Shown: positions 14,201 through 23,169, counted from the first letter of the stretch. The stretch: 64,000 nucleotides of DNA from Siderastrea radians (GCA_964017195.1 OZ024892.1:9269366-9333365), one strand, 5' to 3'. Translations and numbers: made by a program. The notes: generated by a model not told the origin, from the letters alone.

Positions 14201-17200
14201 GAAGCTCTGAAGCGAACTGACCAAAAATCGAAAGCTGGAATTTCTCGTCAAGTTTTCGATTTGTTCCGTTTCTCATTCGGCAAGTTCGCTCAGTGGAGTT
14301 ATCAAAATCGGCTACTTGTCTACTTCAGCAGGTCAACCCAGTTTTCATTCCATCGGTTGCTGCAGTTTATAACAGCTATGGACATTTTTCCAGACCGAGA
14401 GGAGGTAGGTTTTCTTTGAATATTTCATAGACTATCGGCCAGGCCGGTCAGTTAGGTGCTGTTTTTGTTTTTCTTTCAAGAAGTTCCTTCACAATTTGTT
14501 TACTCTTTTGACTCTTTCTAGCCTCTTAAGAACAAATTACAAATGGAAAGATTTTTAATCAGAGTGTAAGCCTTAGATACGTTTCCTTTCCCTCTAAAAG
14601 AAAATGCCACACGTGAAAATGACATGTACCTTAAAATAGGAGTGATTACTTTATTTCACTGCAAAAGATCAGAATGCAATACTGCTCGTGAGTGTCTGAA
14701 TCTGTCGGTTTTCGCGTTAGGTGAGACAGTTTTAACAAGTAGTTTGCTTCAACTTTGTCCTCTATACAGTGTCTTTTTGTGACTTTCAGTTTAAAACACT
14801 GTTTTAAAAAGCATTCCAAAAGAAGGAGGGAAGGTCGTACCATCATAAAACTTCGTACTTTTCTACTTCTGAATTGTTCTACGTTTTTATCCTGATCACG
14901 CTAAACACTCATAAATTGGAGTGCATTTATGGATTGTAAAGATTCTTCTCAACTTATTGGCCCCTAAAATACATTACATTTCAGTTGTGCAGTTATTGAC
15001 TCGTTATTCGCCAAAAGATGAAAAACATTGGGAAAACATAAAGGCATAAACAGAAAGCGGACCGCTGAGGAAACAGTGAAGTTGACCTATTTTTCTTCAT
15101 AAAGAAGACTTCAGCACAACTTTCACCGGTACCTCTTCTTGCAGCATTCTTTGGAAAGCTAATTAAGTTCAAGGAGAGTACTCGTGAAACTACAGTTGCT
15201 CTAATAAGCCATTTTAATGCCAACTGCCGGTAGCGACTTGACAGACTTGTAGATGTAAAAACGAAAATTTCTTACTGATTCGCATGTATCCCGCTGGCTT
15301 TCCATTTCTGTCGACTATCAAACAACTTTGCTAAAATAAATAGCATTGCTTCGTCATCTGTCAGTTTACTGGCAAAAATTACCCAAAAAAGGTTTACGGA
15401 AGCTTCCAAGCGCATATAAATTATGGAGGAAAAATGGCACAAGTTTTTCGCCTGCGAAGTATTTAATATTCGGCAAAGAGTTTTAACTCATAATCAGTTG
15501 CTGTATTATTTTGTTCCAAAGTTTAAAAAAATTACTCCAAAGCAATTCTATATTCGATTATTCACTTCAACATCTTTAGACTATTGTTTTCAACGTAGGA
15601 ATTCCCTCAATTAAACAATTCTTATAATGTAAATCCACTATCAAATAAGTAATTTGCAATAACGTGGGAGTGGAAGCGAAGTACTTGAGAATTTAACCGA
15701 AAGGTTGACGCTCGCGTGGTATTTTCAGATGGTCGCTTTCCAGATATCCTCTGAAAAACAAATCTGTTCAGCTAACACGCCGAGCTCTACAATTCGTCGA
15801 CCCTCTCGTCAAGTCAACTTCGTCCCTCCCGCGCTACTTCCCTTATTTCACTTGGTGTCGGGAGCCGGTGTCGATGTTTGTTTTTCGTCGTGCAAGCGCT
15901 TGCGCTTCGACGGCCCGGATTTTTTCACAAATCTACCATTTCGTTTTGGTTTCACGTTCCCCGTTTGCGGGTCAACAATCCCACAACGGAAGCGAAATTC
16001 AAAAACAACAAGTCAATACACCTAAAATTTTTCGCACCACTGCACATACAGGAATCGCGCGATCGCACGGGACGAGCACGCGATGCGCAGAAAATGTGCG
16101 CATTAGCAATAGGGGCCACCGTCCTTAAATGCCTTCACCCACACACAAAATGCTCCTGGAACATCAAGAGGGAGATATCAAGTGAATTTTTGGAAGGAGA
16201 GCAAACCATAATAAGTTTTTGCAAGGTACAAGCACAGAATTTGAAAACGTTCGCCGGACGTTTTCAAGTTGTAATCCACTTCCATCTTGGCCATCCGTGG
16301 CCAAAGACACTCAGTAATAGCTTCACTGAATTAGTATGTTGTCTGAACAAGAAAATGACCAGTATTTTTAGGCTTTCATACATGTAAATGCGACTATTGG
16401 CTTTTCAGTGGAATTAAACGTGAGCAAAATCCTTGTGATACTGTCCCTTTCAGCTTATAATAAGCAAAATTCACTTTCTTACCTTTTAAAAGTGTCAAAG
16501 ATGAATGAATGAATGAAAAGCTAACGAAAGGATCCACTGGAACGTGCTTTATATAATTAAAAGAAGATAAAGTGAAGTTTCCACCGCAAACAAGCAAGAT
16601 AGTGAAGCGACGCTTAAACTCGAAGAGACGCTGTGAAATATCACACATCGATCGCATTGTATTTTCATTTGAGGAGGCACGATTTCCATTGGACGGCAAA
16701 ATATCACACCTAAGAAATCTTGTTTGATTTTTACCGCACTGTCATTTTGCGAAAACCGCCAGAGTTGCTGCTTAGTGCTAGGTAACCAAGCAAAGTTTGC
16801 ATTTGTAACCAGGCTCTTGTGAAGCAAAAGATGGCGGCGGATGTAGCGTTCAAATTGACTGAAGTGTAATGCACATCGCAGTGCACAAATCCCAAAAGTT
16901 AAAGTAAAATGTCCACGCCAAGATGGAGTAGACGTTGGCTGTACGATTCAACAGTAGAAGTGCCCAAAACAACAAGATGGCGACGTAAAATTGATTCCAG
17001 TAGCCCCGCACGTGAAGACGAAGTTGTTGACATTCATGGGGAGTTTTTCATCCCAGGTGTTCGTAGACGCATCCGTAGTAGACTTGGGAAACAACACTTC
17101 ACCATTTAAGAAGCGAAAACTTTTAGACGAATGCCTGTCTAATGAAATGAACAAAACTCAATCATCTTTCAACAATGGTTCGCAAACTACAGCTGGTGGC

Positions 17201-20200
17201 CACGATGCATCCTGCATGCAGAAGATTGGTCATGAATTCGAAATGAGTGATGACTAGTATGCAGTCATCAGAAATGTTGCAGCTGTGGCCTGCCCTGTGA
17301 GTACTTTGCAGTAGTAGAAGTTTCAGAGAGAGACGATGAGCAGCTGCCCAAGTACAGGGACAGAACAATGGTTAACCACATTACAAGGGTGAAGACATCA
17401 AACAGGTACCTTCTTTTGCATTAGATGTTTTCTTATGTATCACCACCACTTGCAGTGACTATGTATTTTTTGTTAATAGCAAGCACGCCATTAATTGGGC
17501 ACCTGATTTTCCGTTTGATTATCAGAGCATTACAGTTAGCTTCATATGTTTATTTAATAACTTTCTGTGTTCTCTCTTTTAGACTCATGGCTGTCCCTGT
17601 GGTGAACATTATGAGAAAATTTCTCAGAGTGGATGTGTCATCTGGATATTACTTTTGTCTGCTACCAGATCCTTATGAAAAAGACTGACCAGTATCACTG
17701 TCCTGTAAATATTATCACATTAGTTATCATTACAAACTCCCATGGTATGATGTCTACAACAGTAGTGTTAGCAATTTATTAGCATGAGACTTAGAAGAAA
17801 CATCAATTTATCCAAATACAAACATGCTTGGAGGCTTGTGACTACTGTTGCAAATAATAAAGCCTATTTAATACTGTATTAAAAAATTGTGTGGAAATGC
17901 AATATCCTCTCGCACAAATCTGATTTCAAGAAAATCCTGTGACAAGGTCTCAAAGAACCCTATATACCAAAGGGTGTTACTTAAAAGAATCCTTCACACA
18001 TGCGTCTGTCACTTTCGACTAGGGAGCTTCAATGCATAAGCTAGATCATTTGATTTGGCAAAGGATAACTGTTTGAAAGTTTCTAAAAGTTGTTGCATCC
18101 CATTTCGGACTGTTAATCGGTCGTCACCTTTTTCAGACCCCCCATGTCCATTTATTAGATTTTGGGTGGTTACTTAATAGGGGCAAAGAAAATAGAAAAC
18201 CCTCCTAGGGATGTCCAAAAAGGTGGCAGAAGCCACTTTATAAAGGTGGCCACTTTGAAGAGGTTTTATATACAGTATTTTCCTAACAATAATTTGGGGA
18301 CTTTGATAACTGGCGGCTTAATAGAGGGTGGCCACTTAATTGAAGTTTGACTGCATTTTCATTTGTAAAAAACGCTGTATTGTTGAGTGCACACTGCTAA
18401 GTGGGATGGTCACATAGTAAATACATAGGATGCATTGATTGTTTATGTCCACAGCATAGGAAATAAATAGCATTATGTAAAAGCTATGTCACCTTTTACC
18501 TTTGATGTTAACTTCAACATGGTTATTTAACAGCTATGTCAGATTGTCACATAGTAAATACATAGGATGTTTCATTTGTCATTGCCATAACATAGGAAAT
18601 AAATAGCATTATGTTAAAGCTATGTAACCTTTTACTTATAAAATTGGATGTCAGCATGCTATTTAAAAGCTATGTTGAATTGTCACATAGTAAATACATA
18701 GACTCTTTGTCAGGAGCAAAGAAAATAAATATCTATGTCAAAGCTATGTTAAGATTTTAATTAGTGTATTTAAAGACTATGTGATTTGCAAATAGCCTCG
18801 GCATAGTTTCAAAATATGTTTTACATACCCTGGACTATGTACTGTAGCATGTTACATAGTAATAACATAGGCAGTCTTGAGCTATACATAACTAAGACAT
18901 AGCCCTACATAGCAAAAAAATAGTGGCAACTTAGGTTTTACATATGTCTGGTTCTACAAGGGATGCTTTAAATTATTCTGGTACAAGGTTTTTGTCCACT
19001 GATTACTCAATTTCCTGATGGATTCCGTCTTAACCTCTTACCAGTTTATCAGGCTTCCCTGACCCTTTGAGCCCTAATAATGATAAGCATCTAATTTCTC
19101 CTTACAGTATTACTACTTGATCAAACATACAGGTCATGAGAATAAAAGAAGTGATCACCAATTATCAAATGCCTTGAATTTAAATCAAATTCTCCCGACT
19201 AGTAACATAAGAAATATAAGGAGAATATGGATGTTAATATTGGGGCTTAAAGGGTAAACAGTTCACTTGTGCCCAGGAACTGGTATAGGGGAGAGAAATG
19301 AGGAGTTATGTCTCTTGCATAGGAACAAGGCAAAAACCCTGGAAGTTCAAACTGCTAACACTGCACTTCCATTTACAACAACAAAAATTTCAAATATGTT
19401 ACAATCTTGATTACCTAATGATTGTGCCATCATTCTGTGTAAGATAAAATGGACATCTCAAACTCAATGTCTTTAAAGCTTCAGAGAATGCCTCCACTGT
19501 CCGTTGACAAAGTGGCTTCAGACTTTCATTGAGAACAGAAGCATTCTCACGCTCTAGGAGTCCAATAAGGCCCACCTCATGGGAGAGTGTCATGCTCATG
19601 TCTGGGTACACAGATTTGATGAGTTCAGCAACCTGTTTTTCTTGTTTTCCAGAGGCCGGCGAGAACACTCCAACAATCACAATATTTTTTATACCTAAAG
19701 TGTTTTGGGCACAACAGACAAAAAATGTGAATGTGACGGAATGTCTCTCACAACACTTTTCAACTGATAGTATGCAAACTCTGAAGTTCAACAGTTTCAT
19801 TTTTCAGTGCTGTCAGTCATTGCCGCAGGTCTTAGAAGTTCATCTCAACAGGGTTCAAAGGTCAATTAAGTTCCTGTACTATGGTTGGCGTATTTTGATC
19901 CATTTTGTCGATTTCAGTTTTCATGGTTCATTGGTTCTTTGTGTAATTATCATTGACAACATTAGAAAAACAAAATCTTCAGAATTATTTGCGAACAACG
20001 TGGAAAAAGGTAACTTCAGTTCAAGATAGCTTGGGTACAGGAAAAAGTCATAGCTGGGAGATAGCTGGCAAGAGATAGCCAGGTATTTCAAGATAGAGGG
20101 GGTTGCTGTACAAAGTCCAATAAAATTATTAAGCTAACACTGGACCCAAAAAAGTCCAACAGCCCAGACCGTAACCTTAAAAAAGTCCTCTTTACATTCA

Positions 20201-20900
20201 TCAAAAAATTAATATGTATAATTGTTTAACATAAAATTGAGAACCCAGAGGTATGCTCATTTTTTATCAACCCTAAAAGAAGTCCTGCCAAGATCTTTCT
20301 AGCCAAAATAAGTCCACCAGAAAATTTCCTCACCCCCAGAAAGTCCCAGATCACCAATTTCAAACCCAAAAAAGGGCTTCTCACCTCACCATCACTAAAT
20401 TAAATATAGCTGAGTACCTCCCCTGGGTCCCCTTCTCCTATGAATAGCCAACCTGCTTTATGAACTTCCTCAGCAACCCTCTTCACCTCTTCCTCGTCAA
20501 TATCGGTTATACAGGAGCAGTCGTACTGGAATCCTCCATTGAGAAAATAGTGCATCCCACCTATCACATTCCTCAAGTCAGCAGGGAAATCACACAAAGG
20601 TGGCACAGTTACAGTTGCTGGTCCGCAAAGCCTCAGCACAGCTACCTTAGTAAGCCCTCGTCTCTGCACAACAGCATTCACAAAATGGGTTGTGCCAATG
20701 TTTACTCTTGCAACGTACTGAGCTGGATTTGGTTGATATTCTTGGGGGAGCTGCTGTAATGCTGATCTGATGGCTTCGGTTACACCTGATGTGACATCCC
20801 CAGTTGTCGGAACTTTTGCTGAGCACAACACTTCCTTCTTTCTGAGTATTACAGCGTCTGTGTTTGTTCCTCCCACATCCACTCCAACACAAAGCCACAT
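327..20900 (-). CDS. Fused hydantoinase/oxoprolinase (HyuA-like) - DUF917 protein, 3'-incomplete in window
   Basis: Eleven coding exons read on the minus strand: 20900-20453, 19694-19415, 10109-9929, 9333-9250, 8160-7939, 6851-6729, 6451-6169, 5255-4967, 3508-3292, 2221-1953 and 507-327. Every junction has a GT donor and AG acceptor, and the phases join without a break, giving about 859 residues. Residues 1-540 follow the Hydant_A_N plus Hydantoinase_A order: an N-terminal DVGGTNTDAV phosphate loop, a second loop DIGGTTTDVGVL, then GLGGGSIV and LVGGGS. Residues from about 590 follow DUF917 (Pfam S-Me-THD_N/C): IGAGIMGCGGGGSPYLG, YMGAPVIIIERL, CAEIGGANS, VDADGMGRAFPELQM. By family it is an ATP-dependent or hydrolytic enzyme on hydantoin, oxoproline or methyl-thiohydantoin rings; the substrate is not deducible. 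No signal peptide or membrane segment is seen. The DUF917 C-terminus lies beyond the left edge. It differs from canonical OPLAH, which lacks DUF917. Confidence 0.85.
508..1300. other. Intron 10, non-repetitive part: nothing recognised
   Basis: Between exons 11 and 10 of the hydantoinase-DUF917 gene. AT-rich, with no reading frame resembling a known family. A GC-rich satellite begins at its right end. Confidence 0.4.
1300..1905. repeat. 79/63-bp minisatellite with higher-order 142-bp period
   Basis: The block GCGCGCTTTAATTTT recurs at about 1325, 1403, 1482, 1561, 1624, 1703, 1766 and 1845. Spacing is 78, 79, 79, 63, 79, 63, 79. The 63-bp form lacks one 16-bp GCGACTGTACCCC-type subunit that is doubled in the 79-bp form, so the last copies form a 142-bp dimeric unit. 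It lies in intron 10, about 50 bp past the exon 10 donor. The proline/arginine-rich reading frames across it are by-products of the repeat. Confidence 0.9.
2312..2530 (-). pseudogene. Two decayed partial duplicates of exon 10 (EIGGxNS segment) in intron 9
   Basis: Exon 10 starts at 2221 with KLVALVCAEIGGANSVEPL. A similar stretch at about 2530-2462 translates as LVALVAAEIGGTNSIKPL on the same strand. A third, poorer copy at about 2345-2312 retains GGANCVEP followed by a stop. The sequence around the exon 10 acceptor (GATTGAGGCTGTAG near 2230) is also repeated near 2385 as GATTGAGGATGTAG, so acceptor and exon start were duplicated together. Neither extra copy has the VDADGMGRAF part. The copy at 2530 would not splice in frame after exon 9. 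They read as tandem duplication remnants rather than alternative exons. Confidence 0.7.
3545..4262. repeat. CCAAT/ATTGG-rich inverted-repeat elements, two to three adjacent copies
   Basis: Repeated blocks such as TTGGTTTTGGTTTTAC, CCAATCAGA and GAACCAATCA alternate in both orientations. The units resemble the better-bounded copies at 52970-53255 and 56878-57165. Ends follow the pattern AGAGCGGTTTTCAATTGAATG / CTCAACTGAAAA. This is a non-autonomous DNA-transposon-like family in intron 8 of the hydantoinase-DUF917 gene; it encodes nothing credible. Confidence 0.6.
4741..4940. repeat. (CAT/TCA)n trinucleotide microsatellite, about 200 bp
   Basis: Nearly pure CAT/TCA triplets with a CGT-rich start near 4745 and scattered TTA interruptions. 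Its right end is about 27 bp from the exon 8 donor (4967) on the intron side. Poly-His, poly-Ser and poly-Met frames over it are artefacts of the triplet. Confidence 0.95.
5435..5585 (-). repeat. SINE-body fragment, minus orientation
   Basis: CCCCTGGATAGGATGTTAGTCCATT near 5445 matches the reverse complement of the body of the tRNA-derived SINE at 43166-43435. The following ACCCATTTATACACCTGGGT block also fits the reverse complement of its middle part. Similar fragments lie near 7485-7515 and 11095-11130. Confidence 0.5.
5917..6145. mobile_element. Inverted-repeat element (short non-autonomous type)
   Basis: GAAAATATCCAGACCCCCC near 5917 pairs with GGGTGGGAATGGATATTTTC ending near 6145, with ATGGATGG / ACCATCC just inside. 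The right end abuts exon 7 (left edge 6169). Related ends occur at 34341/35912 and 47810/47985. Confidence 0.55.
6169..10109 (-). CDS. Hydantoinase-DUF917 gene, exons 3-7 (Hydantoinase_A domain)
   Basis: Exons 10109-9929, 9333-9250, 8160-7939, 6851-6729 and 6451-6169. Exon 3 carries FASGPTNSMRGAAFLSG and DIGGTTTDVGVLKDG (second phosphate loop). Exon 4 carries FRMPDVLSIGLGGGSIVQQSH, exon 5 GGITVGPSSVGY and a helical stretch, exon 6 DQPVILVGGGSILVD (adenosine-type loop), exon 7 VANAVGAALSKVSGTFDQV then YLRVVGDLAESKA. All blocks occur in family order without a missing piece, so this half looks intact. The exon 4 donor (CAT|GTTAGT at 9250) is weak but gives the correct phase. Confidence 0.85.
6852..7938. 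other. Intron 5: mostly unrecognised, with a SINE-body fragment
   Basis: A short fragment near 7485-7515 (GACAGGATGCTAGTGCACC) resembles the SINE body seen at 43166-43435. The rest is AT-rich and shows no conserved frame. Confidence 0.35.
8940..9000 (-). repeat. tRNA-like T-arm fragment (rearranged SINE piece)
   Basis: The reverse complement of 8978-8998 reads CCCGGGTTCGAGTCCCGG, a complete T stem-loop and pol III B box. No matching D arm or acceptor strand lies upstream at tRNA spacing, so this is a SINE or tRNA-derived fragment, not a tRNA gene. Confidence 0.5.
10260..10620. repeat. Dispersed repeat of the 'accctatccCAGAC' family
   Basis: Irregular recurrence of ACCCTATCCCAGAC, CCCTATTCAAGACC and ACCCTATTCCAGA, flanked by C-rich runs. 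The same phrases (ACCCTATTTCAGACC) fill 28427-28790. Probably copies of one non-autonomous element in intron 2. Confidence 0.45.
11206..11485. repeat. Long hairpin (inverted arms about 90 bp) just inside the left end of the 7.9-kb element
   Basis: GCATTCTTTTTTACATTTTT ... TGTAATAACCCCAAAGAC ... TTATGGGAGCCCG (11206-11291) is mirrored by CGGGCTCCCATAA ... GTCTTTGGTGTTATTACA ... AAAGTGTAAAAAAGAATGC (11395-11485). The loop is about 100 bp. Confidence 0.8.
11490..12070. repeat. Left subterminal array of CTATGT/ACATAG words
   Basis: More than twenty ATAG/CTAT-containing hexamers (TACATAG, AAATAG, CTATGT, CATATG) in both orientations, without a fixed period. The counterpart is at 18405-18945 near the other end of the same element. 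Transposase-binding subterminal repeats are the likely role (inference). Confidence 0.6.
12592..12882 (-). CDS. Gene-like exon inside the 7.9-kb element, interrupted by the 3.3-kb insertion
   Basis: A 96-codon minus-strand frame containing a charged, helical stretch (LLSLFKIYLKIVLKLQ) and ending KEWCSARKRRT then stop. The nested element boundary (12845/12846) cuts it. Joining 16125 onward to 12845 on the minus strand continues the frame as GAFCVWVKAFNLNFSE after a possible AG acceptor near 16156. This supports an exon that existed before the insertion. No family recognised; perhaps part of the element's own protein. Confidence 0.3.
   Translation of the reverse strand: MRKNTFLLRATVLNLNFSEVLTKREENPRDTALLSLFKIYLKIVLKLQTEEKLETTGFHVRLNQRILDLTDSSSYLDACIDFLEYKEWCSARKRRT
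12846..16124. mobile_element. Second TTAA-flanked element (3.3 kb) nested inside the 7.9-kb element
   Basis: Begins GGACGGTGGCCC at 12846 and ends GGGCCACCGTCC at 16124, a perfect 12-bp inverted pair. TTAA lies immediately outside both ends (12842-12845 and 16125-16128). The interior is AT-rich with one plausible exon at 14192-14408 (codons ending PDREE before a GTAGGT donor); no transposase motif recognised. The TTAA target points to a piggyBac- or Kolobok-type mechanism (inference). Confidence 0.6.
16288..16372 (+). repeat. Dispersed 85-bp repeat, copy 1
   Basis: CCGTGGCCAAAGACACTCAG through GTATTTTTAGGCTT matches 48929-49010 (CCGTGGCCAAAGACACTTAG through TTATTTTTATAGCCT) over the whole length with few changes. 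One copy is in intron 2 of the hydantoinase gene and one in intron 8 of TOGARAM. Confidence 0.65.
16909..17686 (+). CDS. Unrecognised gene-like region inside the 7.9-kb element (2-3 exons, possibly broken)
   Basis: ATG at 16909 follows a TGGCGGCGG-type leader and opens a 66-codon frame (RRWLYDSTVEVPKTTRW). An overlapping frame at about 16991-17254 has coding-like composition (NNTSPFKKRKLLDECLSN, HEFEMSDD). From about 17255 a third frame reads a Cys cluster (HQKCCSCGLPCEYFAVVEV) and KYRDRTMVNHITRVKTSNR to an AG|GTACCT donor near 17407. It continues in phase after a TTTTAG acceptor near 17580 as LMAVPVVNIMRKFLRVDVSS to a stop near 17686. The frame changes in the first part mean either unseen introns or decay. 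Not a family I recognise; it may be the element's protein or a captured host gene. Confidence 0.35.
18405..18945. repeat. Right subterminal array with three 136-bp tandem units
   Basis: CACATAGTAAATACATAG begins at about 18411, 18548 and 18684 (spacing 137 and 136). Each unit also carries CATAGGAAATAAATAGCATT and AAGCTATGT. Further CTATGT/ACATAG words continue to 18945. Same word family as the left array. Confidence 0.75.
19063..19254 (+). mobile_element. CCCTTTRAGCCC short element, copy A
   Basis: Starts CCCTTTGAGCCCTAAT and ends GGGGCTTAAAGGGT, with ACAGTATTACTACTTGATCAAAC and AGTAACATAAGAAATATA inside as in the copy at 47462. Target TTAA is not intact on either side. One of six family copies in the window. 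Confidence 0.65.
19415..20900 (-). CDS. Hydantoinase-DUF917 gene, exons 1-2 (Hydant_A_N domain)
   Basis: Exon 1 is 20900-20453 (149 codons plus one base) and starts MWLCVGVDVGGTNTDAV, the phosphate-binding start of HyuA-type ASKHA-fold proteins, which fixes the ATG at 20900. An AG acceptor about 33 bases upstream (near 20932) suggests a 5' untranslated exon further right. Exon 2 is 19694-19415; the join reads KAG|IKNIVIVGVFSP, matching the family's GvFSP strand. It ends TIIS with the serine codon split across the 9.3-kb intron 2. A longer reading of exon 1 to a GAG|GTACTC donor near 20417 is possible but breaks the family alignment. Confidence 0.85.
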
Positions 20901-21720
20901 GATGTCTTCAAACTGCGGTCTTAAATAGCTCTACAAAGAAAAACCATTAAAAATATTGGATACTGGCTTTCAAATCAATTGTTGTTAATACACCTTGATA
21001 CAAAGCAAGTGGCCAATATCCAGAAATCTCCACCAAATACGGCGACTTTTAAGATACACAGGGGTGGTTCTAGAATTTTGAGTGGGGGGGGGGGATCATT
21101 TTACATAAAATGATCATTGTTGTTGCATTGACCTTGAACTGAGTTGTGGAAGGATTGCCATGATAGCATCAGTTACGACAAAATATCTAGCAGCTCCATT
21201 CGGCGGGTATGGCGTCAGGCAAAATCATCTATGATGGCATCAGTGTTCAACTCCATGTTACAATGGATGTAGTCCGTTCATTCTTTCTTCAGTCATAGTG
21301 GTCCAAGCTTACTGAGAAGGGGGTCACGGGTACCCTGTCACCACCCCCTTGATCTGCCGATGCTACAGAATAGCCACCCCATGAGCTGTGATAGGCAAAC
21401 TTCCTTGGAGTCTGCAGACCTTGCTGCAAGCAATTCGGCATTTAATTTACACAGCACTTATGTCAAGCAATAGTAATAATAGTGAAAATGCCAGTTTTAA
21501 AATAATTAAAGTGTTACAGGAAAAATATGAAAGTACCAGTAGTTAACAACTTATGAAATGACTGTCGGCAAATTAAGTCAGACTCTATCAGACTCTATTA
21601 TCTGCACCAAGCGAGAAGGAGGGGTGAAAATGTATAGAGGTACTTAACACTATGGGGATCGAAGTTTTATGAGCAAAATTCCTGTTGAATTTGTTGGATG
21701 GCCTCTTAATAATACACAAT
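20901..21720. other. Upstream flank of the hydantoinase-DUF917 gene: no gene seen
   Basis: Contains an AG acceptor near 20932 that may end a 5' untranslated exon, and a short ATCATTTTACATAAAATGATCAT palindrome near 21095-21117. No TATA box or conserved promoter motif stands out. Confidence 0.3.
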
Positions 21721-21731
21721 CTTGCACAGTG

Positions 21732-21934
21732 AGTCCTCAGGCTTCTTGGTCAGCAGGAGGATGCCGGGGTATCTCAGGGGTAATGGAATTTTTATTGCAG
21801 AAATTTGATTTTTTTATTGGCTGTTTACTGCAACAAAACTAAGAACCATTAACCGCAGGATTTCTGCCGTAAAAATCCTAGTGCCCCAGAGTCCCTCCCA
21901 GTGACCACTAACTGACCAAGAAGCCTGAGGACTC
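21732..21934. mobile_element. Short inverted-repeat element with 23-bp ends
   Basis: GAGTCCTCAGGCTTCTTGGTCAG (21732-21754) pairs exactly with CTGACCAAGAAGCCTGAGGACTC (21912-21934). Inner arms also partly pair. No clear target duplication. Confidence 0.75.
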
Positions 21935-21963
21935 TGGATAGGAGATTGATCAATACACAATTT

Positions 21964-22139
21964 GAGCGGAACCTTGATTTAGCGAACCTCTATATAACGA
22001 AGTCCTTGGTATAATGAATGATATTTTTCAGCCCCGTAATAGTGTAATGTATGAAAAGGAACCTCGATATGATGAACCCTCGACATAACAAACCAATTTC
22101 CCAGTCCCTTGGCACTTCGTTAAATCGAGGTTCCACTGC
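21964..22139. mobile_element. Tigger/pogo-like MITE
   Basis: Ends GCGGAACCTTGATTTAGCGAA and CTTCGTTAAATCGAGGTTCCACTG form an inverted pair of the CAGTGGAACCTCGATTTAACGAA type, known from Tc1/mariner-pogo MITEs. It also has internal copies (GAACCTCGATATGATGAAC). A TA target cannot be shown at the decayed left end. Confidence 0.6.
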
Positions 22140-23169
22140 ACTACCCCCAGCCGCTTACCCACCCCTCCCCTCTCAACCCCTCTCACTGAAACAGAGCCCA
22201 AACAAAAAATGTGGCCCCTATAGAGGGTTTTCACGGCACCCATGTTAGAGGCACAAAATAATTAAAACTACAGAGGCATAACAACAGATCCTATTTTTCA
22301 AAGTAGAAACATTTTAATTCAGGGACCATGCGAGGGGTGGGCTCAGGGGGCTTTAGCCCCCCCCCCCCCAACCTTTTTGGGACCAAAAAATAAATAAATA
22401 AAAATAAAAAAGTTGGAAAATTCGTTAGTCAGTGATTAGTTTCAGGGTTAACCAGTACTTGGTTTTCCCCAGTTAGATGTAATTTTCATATGGACCAAAC
22501 AGTAACTGAATAGAAACGAAATACTCCGCCCACAAAAGTTCAAATCGCCTGGCTCCCACTCGGCTTGTTTAGTTGAAACTCACATGCGCTCTAAGGAACT
22601 GTATCTTGAAAAAATGACATGAGTATGTGACATTGCAGTTGTAGTTTCATTTGTATTTCCGCAGTTTACATCGTTTTCCTTTTTTGTATCTTGAAGAGTT
22701 TAAACCTGCTTGGATTCTAATTGCAATTGACTGAAGTGGACATTCTCGCTGTCTTTTGGCCTTTAACTCTCGTGAACTCTCATTGACTGCCTTCTGCTCT
22801 TAAAGAGTACGAATTTTTGTCGACTCTCGTTTTTGTCTGGCCCGGCACTACGAACTGCAGTCTGTCTCCAGATAGGATTATTGGCAACAGCGCGCTTTGA
22901 TCTTCGCTGAATATCAACGTTACTTCTTCAAGCTTCTCTATACGCATGTAAACTTTGCAACTAGAATAGCTGCAAAAAGTTTTGTCGAATGATCTCTGTC
23001 GCTCCTAACGATGAGAAATAAGGCATTCATGCGACAGTCAGGACATACCGACACACTGACTTTGGTGAAATATATAGCTCATGATACTCAGTTCAGCTTT
23101 CTCAGATGGCCTTATTGTGTAATATGAAGACAGGTTTGCTTGTTCAAGTCTTAAGAAAAATGTTTTTGA

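Larger units (their letters stand above)
11140..19029. mobile_element. TTAA-flanked DNA transposon, about 7.9 kb, nested in intron 2 of the hydantoinase-DUF917 gene
   Basis: Left end GACGGAATCCATTAAAAACT at 11140 and right end CAATTTCCTGATGGATTCCGTC at 19029 are inverted copies that continue inward for about 45 bp (GAGTAAT, CAGTGGACAAAAA). TTAA precedes the left end (11136-11139) and follows the right end (19030-19033), as in piggyBac and Kolobok insertions. Both inner flanks (about 11490-12070 and 18405-18945) are dense arrays of short CTATGT/ACATAG words in both orientations. The interior holds a second TTAA-flanked insertion (12846-16124) and gene-like pieces near 12592-12882 and 16909-17690. 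Similarity extends a few bases outside TTAA (AGGGGTT / AGAGGTT), so the exact end and target duplication are not certain. No known transposase motif was recognised. Confidence 0.65.

Noticed and set aside
15878..16387. 169-codon plus-strand frame
   Set aside because: It crosses the right boundary of the nested TTAA element and a dispersed repeat, with no domain; probably chance.
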